This document shows, piece by piece, positions 46,701 to 56,739 of a DNA stretch of 64,000 nt. Source of the stretch: Liolophura sinensis (lineage: Eukaryota; Mollusca; Polyplacophora; Chitonida; Chitonidae). Within the stretch, counting starts at the first letter, position 1. Every line of letters starts with the position of its first letter. Where the stretch lies: the NCBI RefSeq assembly GCF_032854445.1, contig NC_088300.1, positions 48,415,682-48,479,681 of the forward strand, written 5' to 3'. Made by a program: the position numbers and the translations under genes. The notes below the pieces were generated by a model. It was not told the origin of the DNA. It worked only from the letters and a program-made list of their open reading frames with translations, and did not search any database.

Positions 46701-49700
46701 CAACATCAGGTATAATGCTTTCTCAAGTTCAGTTACCTATTCACAACATCAGGTATAATGCTTTCTCCAGTTTAGTTACCTACTCACAACATCAGGTATA
46801 ATGCTTTCTCCAGTTCAGTTACCTACTCACAACATCAGGTATAAAGCTTTCTTAAGTTCAGTTACCTATTCACAACATCAGGTATAATGCTTTAAATAAA
46901 AAATTAAGATTAAGGACTTCCATAACAGTCCATAACTCTGAACTTTAATCATAGTCAAGAAAGGTACATCAAATATAAAGTATAGATATTAAAATTTGTG
47001 CACAGATAGTTTACAGATACTACCTATCCTAGTGTGCATTCATATCATCACAAGCGATGCACAGGTGCTCCATGATGGTAAGAAAAATATGAAACAACTT
47101 ACACATCAGTCTTTGTTAGAGTCTACAAAACTGCTGTTCTAGGTGGAACGTGAAAAAAAACTTGTTCCTCAGAAGACAAATTTGTTTTCGCTACTATATT
47201 GTATGCTTGTATCAAATTTGGAAGTCTTGTCTTAATCAGGTTCTGAGAAAACGTGTTCATAAGTAACACATGACGGACAGGTGCCTTTATTCCATTGGCA
47301 ATTGGGCACAGAAAGAAAATTACTCTTTCCCGTCAAACATTTACTGAGCACTGATGGAATTAAATTCACACACTGCCATTAACATGTACATGTACTTTGT
47401 TTCTTTACAGAAAAGATATCAGCTTTTTCAGATATCTGTAGAGCTGACATATTAAAACCATAATCCTACCTTGTGTCGTAGCAGAAAAGACCTCTCGGAC
47501 ATTCGTTCATGGCCATATTGATAGAATATCTTTGACTTATTGAAGTCACTAATGTGGATCAGACTAAGGTATCGCTGCATTTGGGACAAATCACCAGGTA
47601 TTCTGCTTTCACTCCAAAACTAAATGTATGCACTGCTTGGTGTAACAACGACAACAGGAAACTTAAGATGCAGGAAGCACTGTCCAACAACCAGATGACC
47701 ACACACAAGGAAACAGAAAGTTATAGCTGTTTAAACCACACACAAGCAGGGGAGAGGCAGAGAAGCTCCCAATAATTCAGTCCATTTCTATATACAGGTA
47801 ATCCTCCACAATTTCACGTCACATGATGAGTATCACGTACAATGTCTATCCAGCATGCAGGAGAGTTAAAATTCAGCATCCTCCAACAAATAATCAGATT
47901 CTCACAGGTAGAGACTTCTGAACTCGGACAACAGGGACTAAAACATTCACCAGTGTGTCCTACTGTCTGAGTTGTGTGTGGTAACACTCTCACACAGAAT
48001 TCACATGACTGTGTCGCATGCTAAAGGCAAGTCTACCGGAACACATGTATATATTTATGATGCACAGGTGAGATATCATGTCTGATCTTTACCTGTAATT
48101 AGCAAGGAGGCCCTAGAGGTACATGGTTATTTGACTGTTTAGATAAGCCCACACACCAAACCACAAGGCAATCTCCATCAATAGGCCTTGAACATACCCA
48201 ATTACCCAAAAAATCCTAGCTTGACAAAGGTATCTAAATTAGATCAGGGCAAAGTTTTTTGACAAAATACCATAGATCAAAATACAAGCACAACAGGGAT
48301 GTTATCTATTTAAATGTTACTACATTTAGCATAGTAAATATTAAGAAATGGTATTCCATATAAATAATCACAGTACCTGTAAATTTTTGCTCAGTCTTAG
48401 AATCCCAAACCTTGAGGTTTCAAAATTTTTAATGGGTCTTAATATCCCATGCCTTGAACTTCCAAAATCTTTAAACAACTCTTAGAATCCTAAGTTATAT
48501 TGTTCAGAAAATCGGCATTGTTTTCAACTCGACAACTCGCACTGTGTGAACATGTCTTTAGACTCTCATGTCTTGAGGTTTCCGAGCAGTTAAAGCGCCT
48601 CAAAATCTCAAGTCAGACTTGGGGCTTACCTAAAAATTCGACCACAAAGAGCATTTTTGGAGGCAAATGAATGTCATAAGATATTACTTCCTGTAATAAA
48701 ATTTACACTTTCCCAGTAGGATATCATACCACCTTCCAAACACCTCTTAAAGTACCTTTCTAAAATCAGTAGAACTCCCAGAATCTGGAAAAATGAGCAA
48801 CTTAAAGATGGACCCAATTTCAGGTCATTAAGGGTAAATCATTCGGGTTTAGAATTATCCCCCTCAAGCCCCTCATTACATGAACTGTGTTCAAGCTGTG
48901 CAAATCACCCTACTTATGAATACCAATGAACCATAATTGTGAAGGATAACATCTCACTTCACACATAACAAATTACTATCTACAAGTTCATACAATTATA
49001 CACACACAGCTGTGAATAGGAAATAAGTATGGATACATCATCACTCTGAAGTCAACAGAGGGATGAACAAAAAAAAGAAAAACAAAAACAACAACAACAA
49101 CAGAAAATGTAGTTTTACATTTACTGGCCAATGTTTATATATGTTGATAGCCTAGGTATATTCCTATGCAAGTTTTCTTGTATTAGTCAAAGAAACATAA
49201 AAGTATAACTCATTTTTACTTTAATGAGTAGTTATACATTTACATGTCCATTACTTTCAGATAGATGTAATTAGAATTGTCATCCATAAGAATCTTTTTA
49301 CCTCACAACAAATTCAATAGGATATAGATGTATGTATTATTGCTGAAGAGGTGTACCCCATAACAGTTTTAGATCTGTCCCATTCACTACGGAAATCATC
49401 TCCCTCCAACAACTTCCCTGTCAATACGAATGTCAAAACCAAAAGTGGCTCAAGTGGCTAAAAATGATGGGGATACTTTAGGCTGCATCCAACTGATCTG
49501 TAACATTGGAGGCAATCTGATCTGGACAAGCTAGGCTCTGGATTTGGTAGCAGACGTAAAGATAAAAGGGGGGGTTGGGGGGTGGGGGGTATTGGCTTTA
49601 TTCTTCTGAATGTCCTTACATTTTGAAGTCACAAATTCACTTCTCCTCAAAACAAATACAATTGACAGCTACTGGCAATATGCATGTATGTCAATCTATT

Positions 49701-50241
49701 AGATTTCACTGATACAAACACCTATCTTAGTATCAGGACAGGTATTTACCTGAGGAGATACTGATTAGATAGCCACGTCACACATACATATTTACATACA
49801 CCTGTCTATACAATATCCTACACAAACATCCACAACAAGAAAACTCCCATACACAAACAGATAATCCATATGAATATGTTTTCGTCTCAGTCACACCTGT
49901 TTTTTCATTTTTCTATCGGGATTTTGAAGCTGAGATTTTATTTTTGCAGGAGTATTCATCGCACAACCACAAGTGTATGTATAGATGTATGCCTGACTGA
50001 GCTGACAAGAATGGAATTAATCTGTTCCAAAACATCTTTAAATCCTGTAATAACTGTGTTATTTTGAGACAACACATCTGATTGACCCAGGCACCAATGT
50101 TTACCGAACATGGACTTGTCACGATGTGTGACTTACCTCATGTGACTGTGACAGTGTTTTCTTCGCATGTTTAGGTCGTCTCAAAGAGCCAGTTTTCGTC
50201 CACCTTTGAATTTCAGCATGAACACTCTTTTCTTTCTCTCG
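30584..50241 (-). CDS. RGS12: RGS12/Loco-type regulator of G-protein signalling
   Basis: Fourteen exons join without phase conflict: 50241-50137, 41486-41298, 40060-39974, 39683-39537, 38971-38819, 38281-38221, 38080-37935, 37565-37362, 36945-36748, 35843-35753, 34553-34357, 32794-32635 and 31758-30584, plus an upstream start exon (see candidates). Domain order: RGS domain ([10 protein letters not shown] to the [20 protein letters not shown] region), two tandem Ras-binding domains, a GoLoco motif ([18 protein letters not shown]) and a C-terminus ending VTFV, a class I PDZ ligand. This order is shared only by RGS12, RGS14 and insect Loco. RGS speeds GTP hydrolysis on Gi/o alpha subunits, the RBDs bind activated Ras/Rap, and GoLoco binds GDP-bound Gi alpha as a dissociation inhibitor. 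The TFV-type end and long tail favour RGS12. The N-terminal PDZ and PTB domains of long RGS12 were not found in the window. Confidence 0.9.
32635..32794 (-). CDS. RGS12: RGS12 exon, basic linker before GoLoco
   Basis: The exon is 160 bp with acceptor TGTGTAG and donor GAAG|GTAGAT. It enters in phase 0 and leaves one base that completes GAA with the last exon. It encodes [20 protein letters not shown] and then a very basic stretch ([20 protein letters not shown]). The RRESLG site is a plausible basophilic-kinase site. Confidence 0.8.
32795..34356. other. RGS12 intron, nothing recognised
   Basis: The intron holds several loosely similar ATGGC...TCACATGAC stretches between 33300 and 34260 but no clear repeat unit. 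No other coding exon was seen. Confidence 0.4.
34357..34553 (-). CDS. RGS12: RGS12 exon, [10 protein letters not shown] linker
   Basis: The exon is 197 bp with acceptor TCTAACAG and donor AAG|GTAAGC. It takes one base from the previous exon (G+AC = Asp) and ends in phase 0. It encodes a [13 protein letters not shown] proline stretch (SH3-type) and an acidic amphipathic segment [15 protein letters not shown]. That segment superficially looks GoLoco-like but lacks the D-Q-R triad, so it is not counted as a second GoLoco. Confidence 0.85.
35753..35843 (-). CDS. RGS12: RGS12 exon after RBD2
   Basis: The exon is 91 bp with acceptor GAATTCAG and donor GTCG|GTAAGT. It enters in phase 0 and leaves one base. 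It encodes [20 protein letters not shown] followed by [10 protein letters not shown], which probably completes or follows the second Ras-binding domain. Confidence 0.85.
35882..36131 (-). mobile_element. SINE family A, full length, intronic
   Basis: The copy is complete from the ATTT tail to the tRNA-like head (plus-strand CAGCCACAGAGGCCCC). AGCATGGAATT before it and AGCATGGGATT after it form a target-site duplication of about 11 bp with one mismatch. It sits 39 bp upstream of the exon 35753-35843 acceptor. Confidence 0.88.
36506..36730 (-). mobile_element. SINE family A abutting the RBD2 exon donor
   Basis: The 3' domain and central block are well kept (GGCGGCCAGCATTAAGGTGG, GGCCGGAGAGGAAGCCAGC). 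The head is cut at GAGAGACTCCTAAGT. Its right edge lies about 17 bp from the end of exon 36748-36945, just past the donor consensus. Confidence 0.85.
36748..36945 (-). CDS. RGS12: RGS12 exon, second Ras-binding domain
   Basis: The exon is 198 bp with acceptor TTTTCAG and donor ATG|GTAAGT, phase 0 to phase 0. It encodes [20 protein letters not shown] then [20 protein letters not shown], a ubiquitin-like RBD with the basic first strand used to meet Ras switch I. Together with the next exon upstream it gives the tandem RBD pair of RGS12/14. Confidence 0.88.
37362..37565 (-). CDS. RGS12: RGS12 exon, first Ras-binding domain
   Basis: The exon is 204 bp with acceptor TTCACCAG and donor AAG|GTGATG, phase 0 to phase 0. 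It encodes [20 protein letters not shown] and then [20 protein letters not shown]. The I-LPDG-ST-V--KPGQS pattern is the RBD signature of the RGS12/RGS14/Raf type. Confidence 0.9.
37935..38080 (-). CDS. RGS12: RGS12 exon, lysine-rich linker
   Basis: The exon is 146 bp with acceptor TATTTTAG and donor GAG|GTAAGA. It takes one base (A+AC = Asn) and ends in phase 0. It encodes a highly charged [20 protein letters not shown] stretch, an asparagine run, and [15 protein letters not shown]. Confidence 0.85.
38221..38281 (-). CDS. RGS12: RGS12 61-bp exon with KSLLPW
   Basis: The acceptor is GCTTCAG and the donor AAGA|GTAAGT. It enters in phase 0 and leaves one base. It encodes [20 protein letters not shown]. 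The RRKS-LPW segment lies between the RGS domain and RBD1 in RGS12/14 proteins and includes a likely basophilic-kinase site. Confidence 0.85.
38819..38971 (-). CDS. RGS12: RGS12 exon, C-terminal part of RGS domain
   Basis: The exon is 153 bp with acceptor TCCTGCAG and donor AAG|GTGAAC, phase 0 to phase 0. It encodes [20 protein letters not shown] then [12 protein letters not shown], the final two helices of the RGS fold. The M-x-x-DSYxRFL motif is nearly invariant in this family. Confidence 0.92.
39351..39487 (-). mobile_element. SINE family A, truncated, intronic
   Basis: The 3' domain (GATTGGTGTTTTACGCTGTA) and central block to CTATCCGCAGGTTGCTATAG are present; the head is lost. The insertion lies about 50 bp past the donor of exon 39537-39683. 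Confidence 0.85.
39537..39683 (-). CDS. RGS12: RGS12 exon, middle of RGS domain
   Basis: The exon is 147 bp with acceptor CTACCTCAG and donor CAG|GTACAC, phase 0 to phase 0. It encodes [20 protein letters not shown] then [20 protein letters not shown]. The PVNID region contacts the G alpha switch regions. Confidence 0.92.
39974..40060 (-). CDS. RGS12: RGS12 exon, [10 protein letters not shown] of RGS domain
   Basis: The exon is 87 bp with acceptor TGTGCAG, phase 0 to phase 0. The donor GAG|GTTGGT is non-consensus but is the only one that keeps the RGS alignment. It encodes [20 protein letters not shown] followed by YKKIGDPEE. The SEEN-FW motif carries the asparagine that stabilises the transition state of G alpha hydrolysis, so GAP activity is expected. 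Confidence 0.9.
40392..40436 (-). mobile_element. SINE family A, 3' fragment
   Basis: Only the CTTTATTTGATTATTGCTTT to CTCAAGAATA part of the tail is recognisable. Confidence 0.55.
41298..41486 (-). CDS. RGS12: RGS12 exon, start of RGS domain
   Basis: The exon is 189 bp with acceptor CTTTCCAG and donor ACT|GTAAGT, phase 0 to phase 0. It encodes a polar stretch, then [20 protein letters not shown] and GLAVFT, the first RGS helix with the W-x-x-x-FEKLL-D--G---F signature. Because it starts in phase 0 it can accept either exon 50137-50241 or the candidate start exon 47470-47580. Confidence 0.9.
41487..45894. other. RGS12 intron, nothing recognised
   Basis: The first part of the long intron. 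It holds a poly-G run at about 45183-45199 and scattered ACATGTA motifs. Open frames on both strands are short and without domains. Confidence 0.4.
45895..46086. repeat. 17-bp tandem repeat, about eleven units
   Basis: Units of ACCCCGCATCAACTCTT alternate with the CACATC variant. Two overlapping repetitive plus-strand frames come from this array and are not genes. Confidence 0.92.
46370..46892. repeat. 43-bp minisatellite, about twelve units
   Basis: Units contain GTATAATGCTTTCTCAAGTT followed by CAGTTACCTATTCACA and CATCAG. Variants at a few positions (AAG/AGG/CAG, CAGCAT/CAACAT) form blocks of neighbouring units, a sign of recent local duplication. The array lies about 600 bp beyond the candidate start exon at 47470-47580. 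Confidence 0.92.
47470..47580 (-). CDS. RGS12: Candidate RGS12 alternative first exon (MQRYLSLI...)
   Basis: From the ATG at 47580 a frame of 37 codons runs to a donor AAG|GTAGGA. It ends in phase 0, matching the next exon at 41298-41486. It encodes [20 protein letters not shown] followed by [17 protein letters not shown]. The frame stays open upstream to a TTTAG, so an internal exon with that acceptor is possible too. A product from here would keep RGS, RBDs and GoLoco and lose any N-terminal domains. Confidence 0.45.
47581..50136. other. RGS12 intron; possible promoter of the 47.5-kb exon
   Basis: No repeat family or further exon stands out, apart from a G-rich run at 49568-49590. The sequence just right of 47580 would be the promoter region if the alternative first exon is real, but no TATA box or CpG cluster is clear. 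Confidence 0.4.
50137..50241 (-). CDS. RGS12: RGS12 exon, basic [10 protein letters not shown] segment
   Basis: The exon is 105 bp with acceptor TTTTGACAG and donor GAG|GTAAGT, phase 0 to phase 0. It encodes [20 protein letters not shown] and [15 protein letters not shown]. The W-x-x-x-GSLRR segment upstream of the RGS domain matches the W-SSSLRR type region of RGS12 as remembered. The likely function is membrane or kinase-regulated contact; this is inference. Confidence 0.8.
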
Positions 50242-51647
50242 CTGTCAAAATACGAACAGATAAAAATTAAGTTCAAAATTAATCCAAATTCCAAATTTAC
50301 AATTCCAACTTTGGGCTATGAATACTGAACCTAAGAGAATCCTGTGAACACAATTCTTGTTCAAGAGAAATCTAGTATCAAAAGAATATATGTACAAGGC
50401 CAAATGGAGAAACATATAAGACAACTGGTCATGTCTATAACTAAAACTAACTGATCTTAGCTAATTTGATCTGTTTATTTTGATTAGTGTCTTTGGTGTC
50501 CCACTTTTGGGTGATGATGAAACAAGTTATTAAAAAGCCAATGACCCATTAATCATACAAGTATTTCACCCTTGCTTTTGGAAAATACAAGTAAGAAAAG
50601 CTGGACCCTGATTAAATTCTAATGTATATGGACCCATCTGAAACAACAACTTTGAGCGTATGAATCTCTCAACACCTGACGATCCCACAGACCTTTAAAT
50701 ACTCGTCAACCCCCTATGAATTTCAATACTTACAGGACAATGTACAAAAAGGTTAAGCGCTCGCATTTCCAGACTGTCCATGGCTAGGATAACGACGGTC
50801 ATACTAGTACTCAGGACTGAATATGTGGATATCAATATCAGTATACCTACTGGTGTCAGGTAATCATTTAGAATCTGGGACCTTTGGATAAGGTCAGTCA
50901 GACAACTTATTACAGATATTCTAGGTCATCCTCTACATTCATGTCATGTACTGCACAGCCGTGCAATGAAAACAGCCTGTTGGGATATATGGGACCGATA
51001 ACAAAAGGTCAATCATTAAAAACAGCTGGTTAACCTTGCAGACAAAAACCTGTTAACATACAATGTAGCACAAACTCACCCGGCTGCAAGTTTGATTAAA
51101 AATGTTGCAGAGTAAATTTAATAAGGTTCTAACACACAAAGGGTTGATGGGTGTGGTCTTTCGATAGGCTGCTGCGTAGAGTCATTTTAAACGTCAAGAT
51201 TAAACGGCTTCAGGGAACACATCTACCCTAATTCTTCAACCTCTTCGCACATGAAAGAGCAACTTCCAGTGAGATTTATCACATGTACGTCTGGATTCAC
51301 ACAAGCCGATACGTCACATTACAGGATTACGTGCGAGTGGCCAATACTAATGCCAATGCAAACTTATATTTATAACTATTCTTGAAAGATGATCTTGAAC
51401 TGATTGTAAACACCTTTCAGTACCATGTGTACACAGGTAAAGGTGACAATATTCCGAAGTTCACGTTGGTAAGAGTTTTCAATAAACAAGGATTTTGACA
51501 CTTCATTCAAGACATTGTACAGGCTTCCACACCTACAAGTATCAAGTTACACTAAAATCTGAAATTTTTTAATAATCTCACTTTTCCATATTTAAACTCC
51601 TTCACTCTCCTTAACTTCTGTAACTCAAAATATTGTGTTATTGCCAG
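50242..51647. other. RGS12 intron, nothing recognised
   Basis: AT-rich unique sequence without open frames of note or repeats. Confidence 0.4.
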
Positions 51648-51782
51648 TCCAAATACAGTGATATCTACGTCAAAAAGAAAGGTTTATCGACATTCACAAT
51701 TTACCTATCATGTGCAGATTGTTCTGTAGTCTAACATAGTAGTGCTATAATTTCTAGACATTATCAGGCATAGTCCTCACAA
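51648..51782. repeat. Dispersed repeat, copy 2 (partner 16329-16460)
   Basis: Shares the order GACATTCACAATTTA, GTGCAGATTGTTCTGT, GTCTAACATA with 16329-16460 in the same orientation. It is probably a fragment of an undescribed mobile element. Confidence 0.65.
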
Positions 51783-52167
51783 TACCTTCTGCTGTTAACC
51801 TGTACATGTACCCAAGTTATCTGAAGAAAGTTATTGCTTCAGGAGCTGAGAAGATCTAAGGTCTAAACCAGAGGCACATGTTACATGAATGTAGTCTGGT
51901 ATATCCATGATAAATGCACTATACATACCACATACATGTGTAAATGCGGATGAGACACGAATATTTCTCCTTTTCATAAGGCTCAAAGATCTGTTAATTT
52001 AAATCTTGATTTACTCTCAAAATATTGCCTGATTGGCAACTGAGGTTCTGTTTCATATAACTACACTGTTCAGAACTTCCTATCATTAAAAGTAAGAGCG
52101 TAATCTTTCAGATTAACATGATGATGTACAGATCTGCATGTGGATTCAGATTAATCCATTGGATAAA

Positions 52168-52560
52168 TGAACCTTGCTTGTACCGATTACTCATGGGATA
52201 ACAAATGCTTGTGACCGATTACTCATGGGATAACAAATGCTTGTGACCGATTACTCATGGGATAACAAATGCTTGTACCGATTACTCATGGGATAACAAA
52301 TGCTTGTGACCGATTACTCATGGGATAACAAATGCTTGTGACCGATTACTCATGGGATAACAAATGCTTGTACCGATTACTCATGGGATAACAAATGCTT
52401 GTGACCGATTACTCATGGGATAACAAATGCTTGTGACCGATTACTCATGGGATAACAAATGCTTGTACCGATTACTCATGGGATAACAAATGCTTGTGAC
52501 CGATTACTCATGGGATAACAAATGCTTGTACCGATTACTCATGGGATAACAAATGCTTGA
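52168..52560. repeat. 31/32-bp minisatellite with higher-order order
   Basis: Twelve almost identical units of CGATTACTCATGGGATAACA plus AATGCTTGTAC or AATGCTTGTGAC occur. The two variants follow the order T-GG-T-GG-T-GG-T-G-T, so a three-unit block of 95 bp has been amplified. There are no unique spacers, so it is not a CRISPR array. Confidence 0.95.
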
Positions 52561-53675
52561 GAAATCCGTTCGAGTAATAAAAAAAATTCACACTGACAGC
52601 TAATTAGTTTTTCTCTTTTTCTCATTGAACTGAACGGCAGATCATGGGAGCCATGATGCTAACACAATTACAGAACGTATTAAATAACTACGAAGTTTAG
52701 ATCACCCCACTAAGGCAGTTTACACGTACATGTACATGCTGAATAAAAACATTAAAAAAGACATTAAGGGATTATCTTTCACCATAAAAAAGATGACACG
52801 CAACTCCCATTAGAAGGATCTGATCACGTTTTTCAGAGCTAACATGCTATATATGCTACATTATATACTCAGTCCCTTAATTTCAGAGGTCATTAACTCA
52901 ATGAATTGTTCACATTAATAAATTAAATGTCAACATCCACCTTGAACTCCCTTAAAAAATTACATGTATGAACTTCAGATGAAGTAAAACACATCTATGT
53001 GACTGAAAAACTACATGACTGCTCTTTATGACTGTTTTCAACTCGGCATCACACATCGTTTGAAAATGAAAACAAGAACTTATTTGTAATTAAGTGAAAG
53101 CAACACATGCATAAACATAAACTGACACACTGTTTAAAAAGGTCTGGAACAAAACTGAAATCTGAAATTCTCACACTTCTACATCTAACTTAAAAATAGC
53201 CAAATTCTGATGAGCAGAAAAGCCAATTACTGAACAAAACAGAACAGCTTAACACCTCTACAGAATATTCAACAAGACAGATCTGCTATTAAAACAGTAA
53301 GTAAATATTTTATGAGAAAATGAACTACAGGCCCTGTATAATCTGCGAACCATAACATGTTCCTCTGTGGTCAACAGCAGGTTCTAAGAGATAAAAAACC
53401 TGGCAATTAGTGAGAGCAACAAATTAGGTTACAAAGTAGTACAGGTGTATTTATATGTGGGTAATATGTTGATGAGTAAAAACTACTGCTGGAAAGACTC
53501 AACTCAGGTATACATGTATACATTATAAGTTAAGCAAGTAACAGTTCTAAAGCCTACATGACATACGTGTGAGTACATGTATAACACTGTATATTATGTC
53601 TGTACTTTGACGTATCCCAAAGGTATGTCAACAAGTTATATGTACATTTAGGTAAACTCTACTCGGTATCCTCCA

Positions 53676-53760
53676 ACCATTATGCTGGCCACTGTAAGTG
53701 AAATATTCTTGACTACGGCGTATAACACCAATGAAATAAATAAATAAATCAATCAATCAA
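53676..53760 (+). mobile_element. SINE family A, 3' fragment, plus strand
   Basis: AACCATTATGCTGGCCACTG to TATTCTTGACTACGGCGTAT, then (AAAT)n(CAAT)n. Only the last third of the element remains. Confidence 0.8.
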
Positions 53761-56580
53761 AAGAATTTATATTATAAATACCCATCTACACCTATCTTAA
53801 ATGGTTTCATTTTATCCTTCCATGTCGATTCAGTTTTATAATGGATTAAGAATTCTACACTTCATAAATGTACTACTATATGTGTACACTGAGTCTACAA
53901 TTTCTTCGACCTTGCAATGAATTGGCAATTTGGGATTGTAGGATTTGAACTCATGCTTCCCTCAGTGAAAGGCTGCAACTGCACAGTTGATGTAAATATA
54001 CATGTGCGTTCTTTTAACAAAGAACTTTTCACTGGGATGTACCTTGTTCATGCATTATGAGTATAAATAGGTATTAAAATGGATAAATTTACCCGTATTT
54101 AAAACTTGCTACTGTATTATAAAGGTTCCTTGTGAAGTTAGTCTAATATATACATATATAGTGCATATACATATAGTTCAGAGTTAAGCACTGGTTGACA
54201 CACACACACACACACAAACACATCTATAGGTATCAGATGCATTTGCTATATTTAACAGCAAAATATGTTTTTATTTCCTATCTCCTATCCAACATCTGAG
54301 AGACCAGCACCTGGTCTGTTTTTCTTCCAGCCAATTGTCAACAGATGACACATTAATAAGCACATGTCACAGTTGTAACATTACACAGGAGGTCCTAGCC
54401 ACAGCTACTTTCCCTCTTAAAATAATGGCAGACTGTTTTCAAAATAACACTAACACAGACACCCAGTTTGCATATTTATTCATGTTAAGCATAAGGCCAC
54501 ACACATACAGTGGTCATATCGTAGTCAACATAGAGTAGTATCATTTTAAACTGTGCATGCGGTATTGGTGATAACATTAAAGCAATCGCACGGCCTTTTG
54601 CATAATCTTACGTCACTGAAGACCACTTGTTTTGCAAAAATGACTTGGATTTTTGTACATTTACCATTAATTACATTAAACAACAATCAAATGAATACAC
54701 TGTAAAACATTTTCTTGTGTTCAAATAGTGTACACTTTACAGACACAGCTCATTCAATTTTGTTAACTGTCTTTAACCCATACACATCTACTTGTATATC
54801 ATAACAAATATGTGGATCGCAACTTCTATTTATCTCATCTACTTGTGGTTATATAAAATAAAACATGTATGGGATGGCTGTAAAATTGGGGTAACAGTTG
54901 TAACAGGCAAAATACATCTGCAATTACACTTGAACTTGTCTGAGTTCAATCCAACTTACTAGTGGTTCCAAATCTATGTCACACTACAGTGAGCCCGACA
55001 CGACAGTTTATGTCCTCCTAAGATCCAAATTAGACCCTATTTATTAGCTAGATGTTTTCAAAATACATGTAAATGTACATCTTGAATGGTAACTCTAAAT
55101 CCTGTGTGAAAAAAAAAACATACATCTTCACATCAGCTTTAATTTGTGGGAATACAAAAATCAATGAAATCAAATAAAATATGGAAGGGCCACAAGTTTT
55201 CTATCATGATAAAATAATAGCCTTTAATTTAGACACCACAGAGATCTGAAAACACATAGCCTCAAGCTTGAATCTTTTGAAAATTATTCATAAAAGCACA
55301 TTTTGAATCTCCATCTAGGTCTCCTCCAAGTTTTAAACTTGGAATTTTAATTATACTGTGAATCATATTAAGTGACATGAGATTAAGGGTATTTTTTTGT
55401 CAGCTTTTTGATCAATGGTTACATATCCGTTTCCGTTACATTATAAAATCAATTCATGAACAGCATTCATGATCAAAAATGAAGGAGACCTTTCAAGGCC
55501 AGCATTTATATGGATTGGCATTTGCATACCTGCATTATACTTCAAGTAACAGGTTTTTTCATCATATTATTTAATCCTAGAAGTGTCAACTCATATCCTT
55601 TGTTAGCCCTGTCTCAGTGTAAGTCAGGGACTGTCATATACAGTATTGAGTGTAAATGCATAGATCAAACCAAAATGATCATCTTATATATGCACATGAA
55701 AAGAAGCCTACAAATGTTTATGTACATAGAATGGTATCATTCTATGGTATTAGACGGACATTATTTCATAGACCTATTTTCATTTTATGTAGATGAGGAC
55801 AAAACCAGTGAAGCAGTTGAAAAAAAAAAAAAAAAAAAAAAAAAGCCTACATGTATAATCATTCATGTGCAGGGAATAGACTTTCATGCAATAGTTAATC
55901 TTCAACGTAAGGTCAGAGTTTCCACGAGAACAAATGAACGATCATTTTCAATTTAGTACTCAGTACCTGTACATGTGCAGGTCACACACCTAGAGGTACA
56001 CGAGAAGATTCCTGTACACTGTAAATGTACATCTTTATGATCACTATGTTCATGATCGTGCATAGCAAGAACAAAAAAAAAGACTGCTCATTGTAATGGA
56101 CAAGAACACGTTCCAAAATTATGCAGGTCTGCTGTACACTTAATGATAAATCTTAGGAATAAATGTCAGAAATGTTGCCAGACACCTCTGATAAAACATT
56201 CACAAATGGAAAGGTAAAAATGGAACAAGCAGAAAGAGAGTTATTAAAAATCACAGGCACAATGTAACTGCACACATGGGCTTCATCAACTCAGTTTCTT
56301 AGTAAAACTGGGTCTTGAACTTTGCAGTTTGTGCCACCTTTGCCAGGCTACTGATTTACATTGAGAAAGGGTATGGTATAAAATCTGAAAGGCTGCAAAA
56401 CAATGACACCTGAATGCACAAAATCTCCTTTCATCAATACAACATGTATTTTGAAGTAATCACAAGAAAAATATTTAATGAATTCTACATTAAAATACTC
56501 TGGGCTATAATGGATGAATGTAATCATGACGTGTGATCGACGTGAAAAGCACTGACTATGTAAGATGTATGTTAACATAC
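53761..56580. other. RGS12 5' intron, nothing recognised
   Basis: Contains a CA microsatellite near 54200 and an A-run of about 25 at 55820-55844. A plus-strand frame of 148 codons at 55510-55956 ends in repeats and has no domain. Confidence 0.4.
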
Positions 56581-56739
56581 CAGCTGGAAAGAGTAAGACC
56601 TTTTAGGTATAATCCTCGACTTCACAGCCATGAAAGACACTTTGAAACTCGAGGTCCTCTTTACAGAGACAACGTTCTCCTTGATTGTTTCATGGATTTG
56701 AAAGTTGATACGGGAATCCAGGGCCACAACCGTCACCAT
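56581..56739 (-). CDS. RGS12: Candidate RGS12 alternative first exon (MVTVVALD...)
   Basis: From the ATG at 56739 (context CATCATGG) a frame of 53 codons reaches a donor CTG|GTATGT and ends in phase 0, matching exon 50137-50241. It encodes MVTVVALDSRINFQIHETIK, then a basic serine-rich part ending RSYSFQL. An in-frame TGA lies a few codons upstream, consistent with a 5' UTR. The opposite strand is also open here (75 codons), so strand choice rests on the donor and phase fit. Confidence 0.45.

Noticed and set aside
52168..52560. CRISPR-like regular repeat array
   Set aside because: Units follow each other with no unique spacers and the setting is eukaryotic; it is a minisatellite.
55510..55956. 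148-codon plus-strand frame
   Set aside because: It ends in a poly-lysine run made by an A-tract and has no motif, splice support or upstream context.
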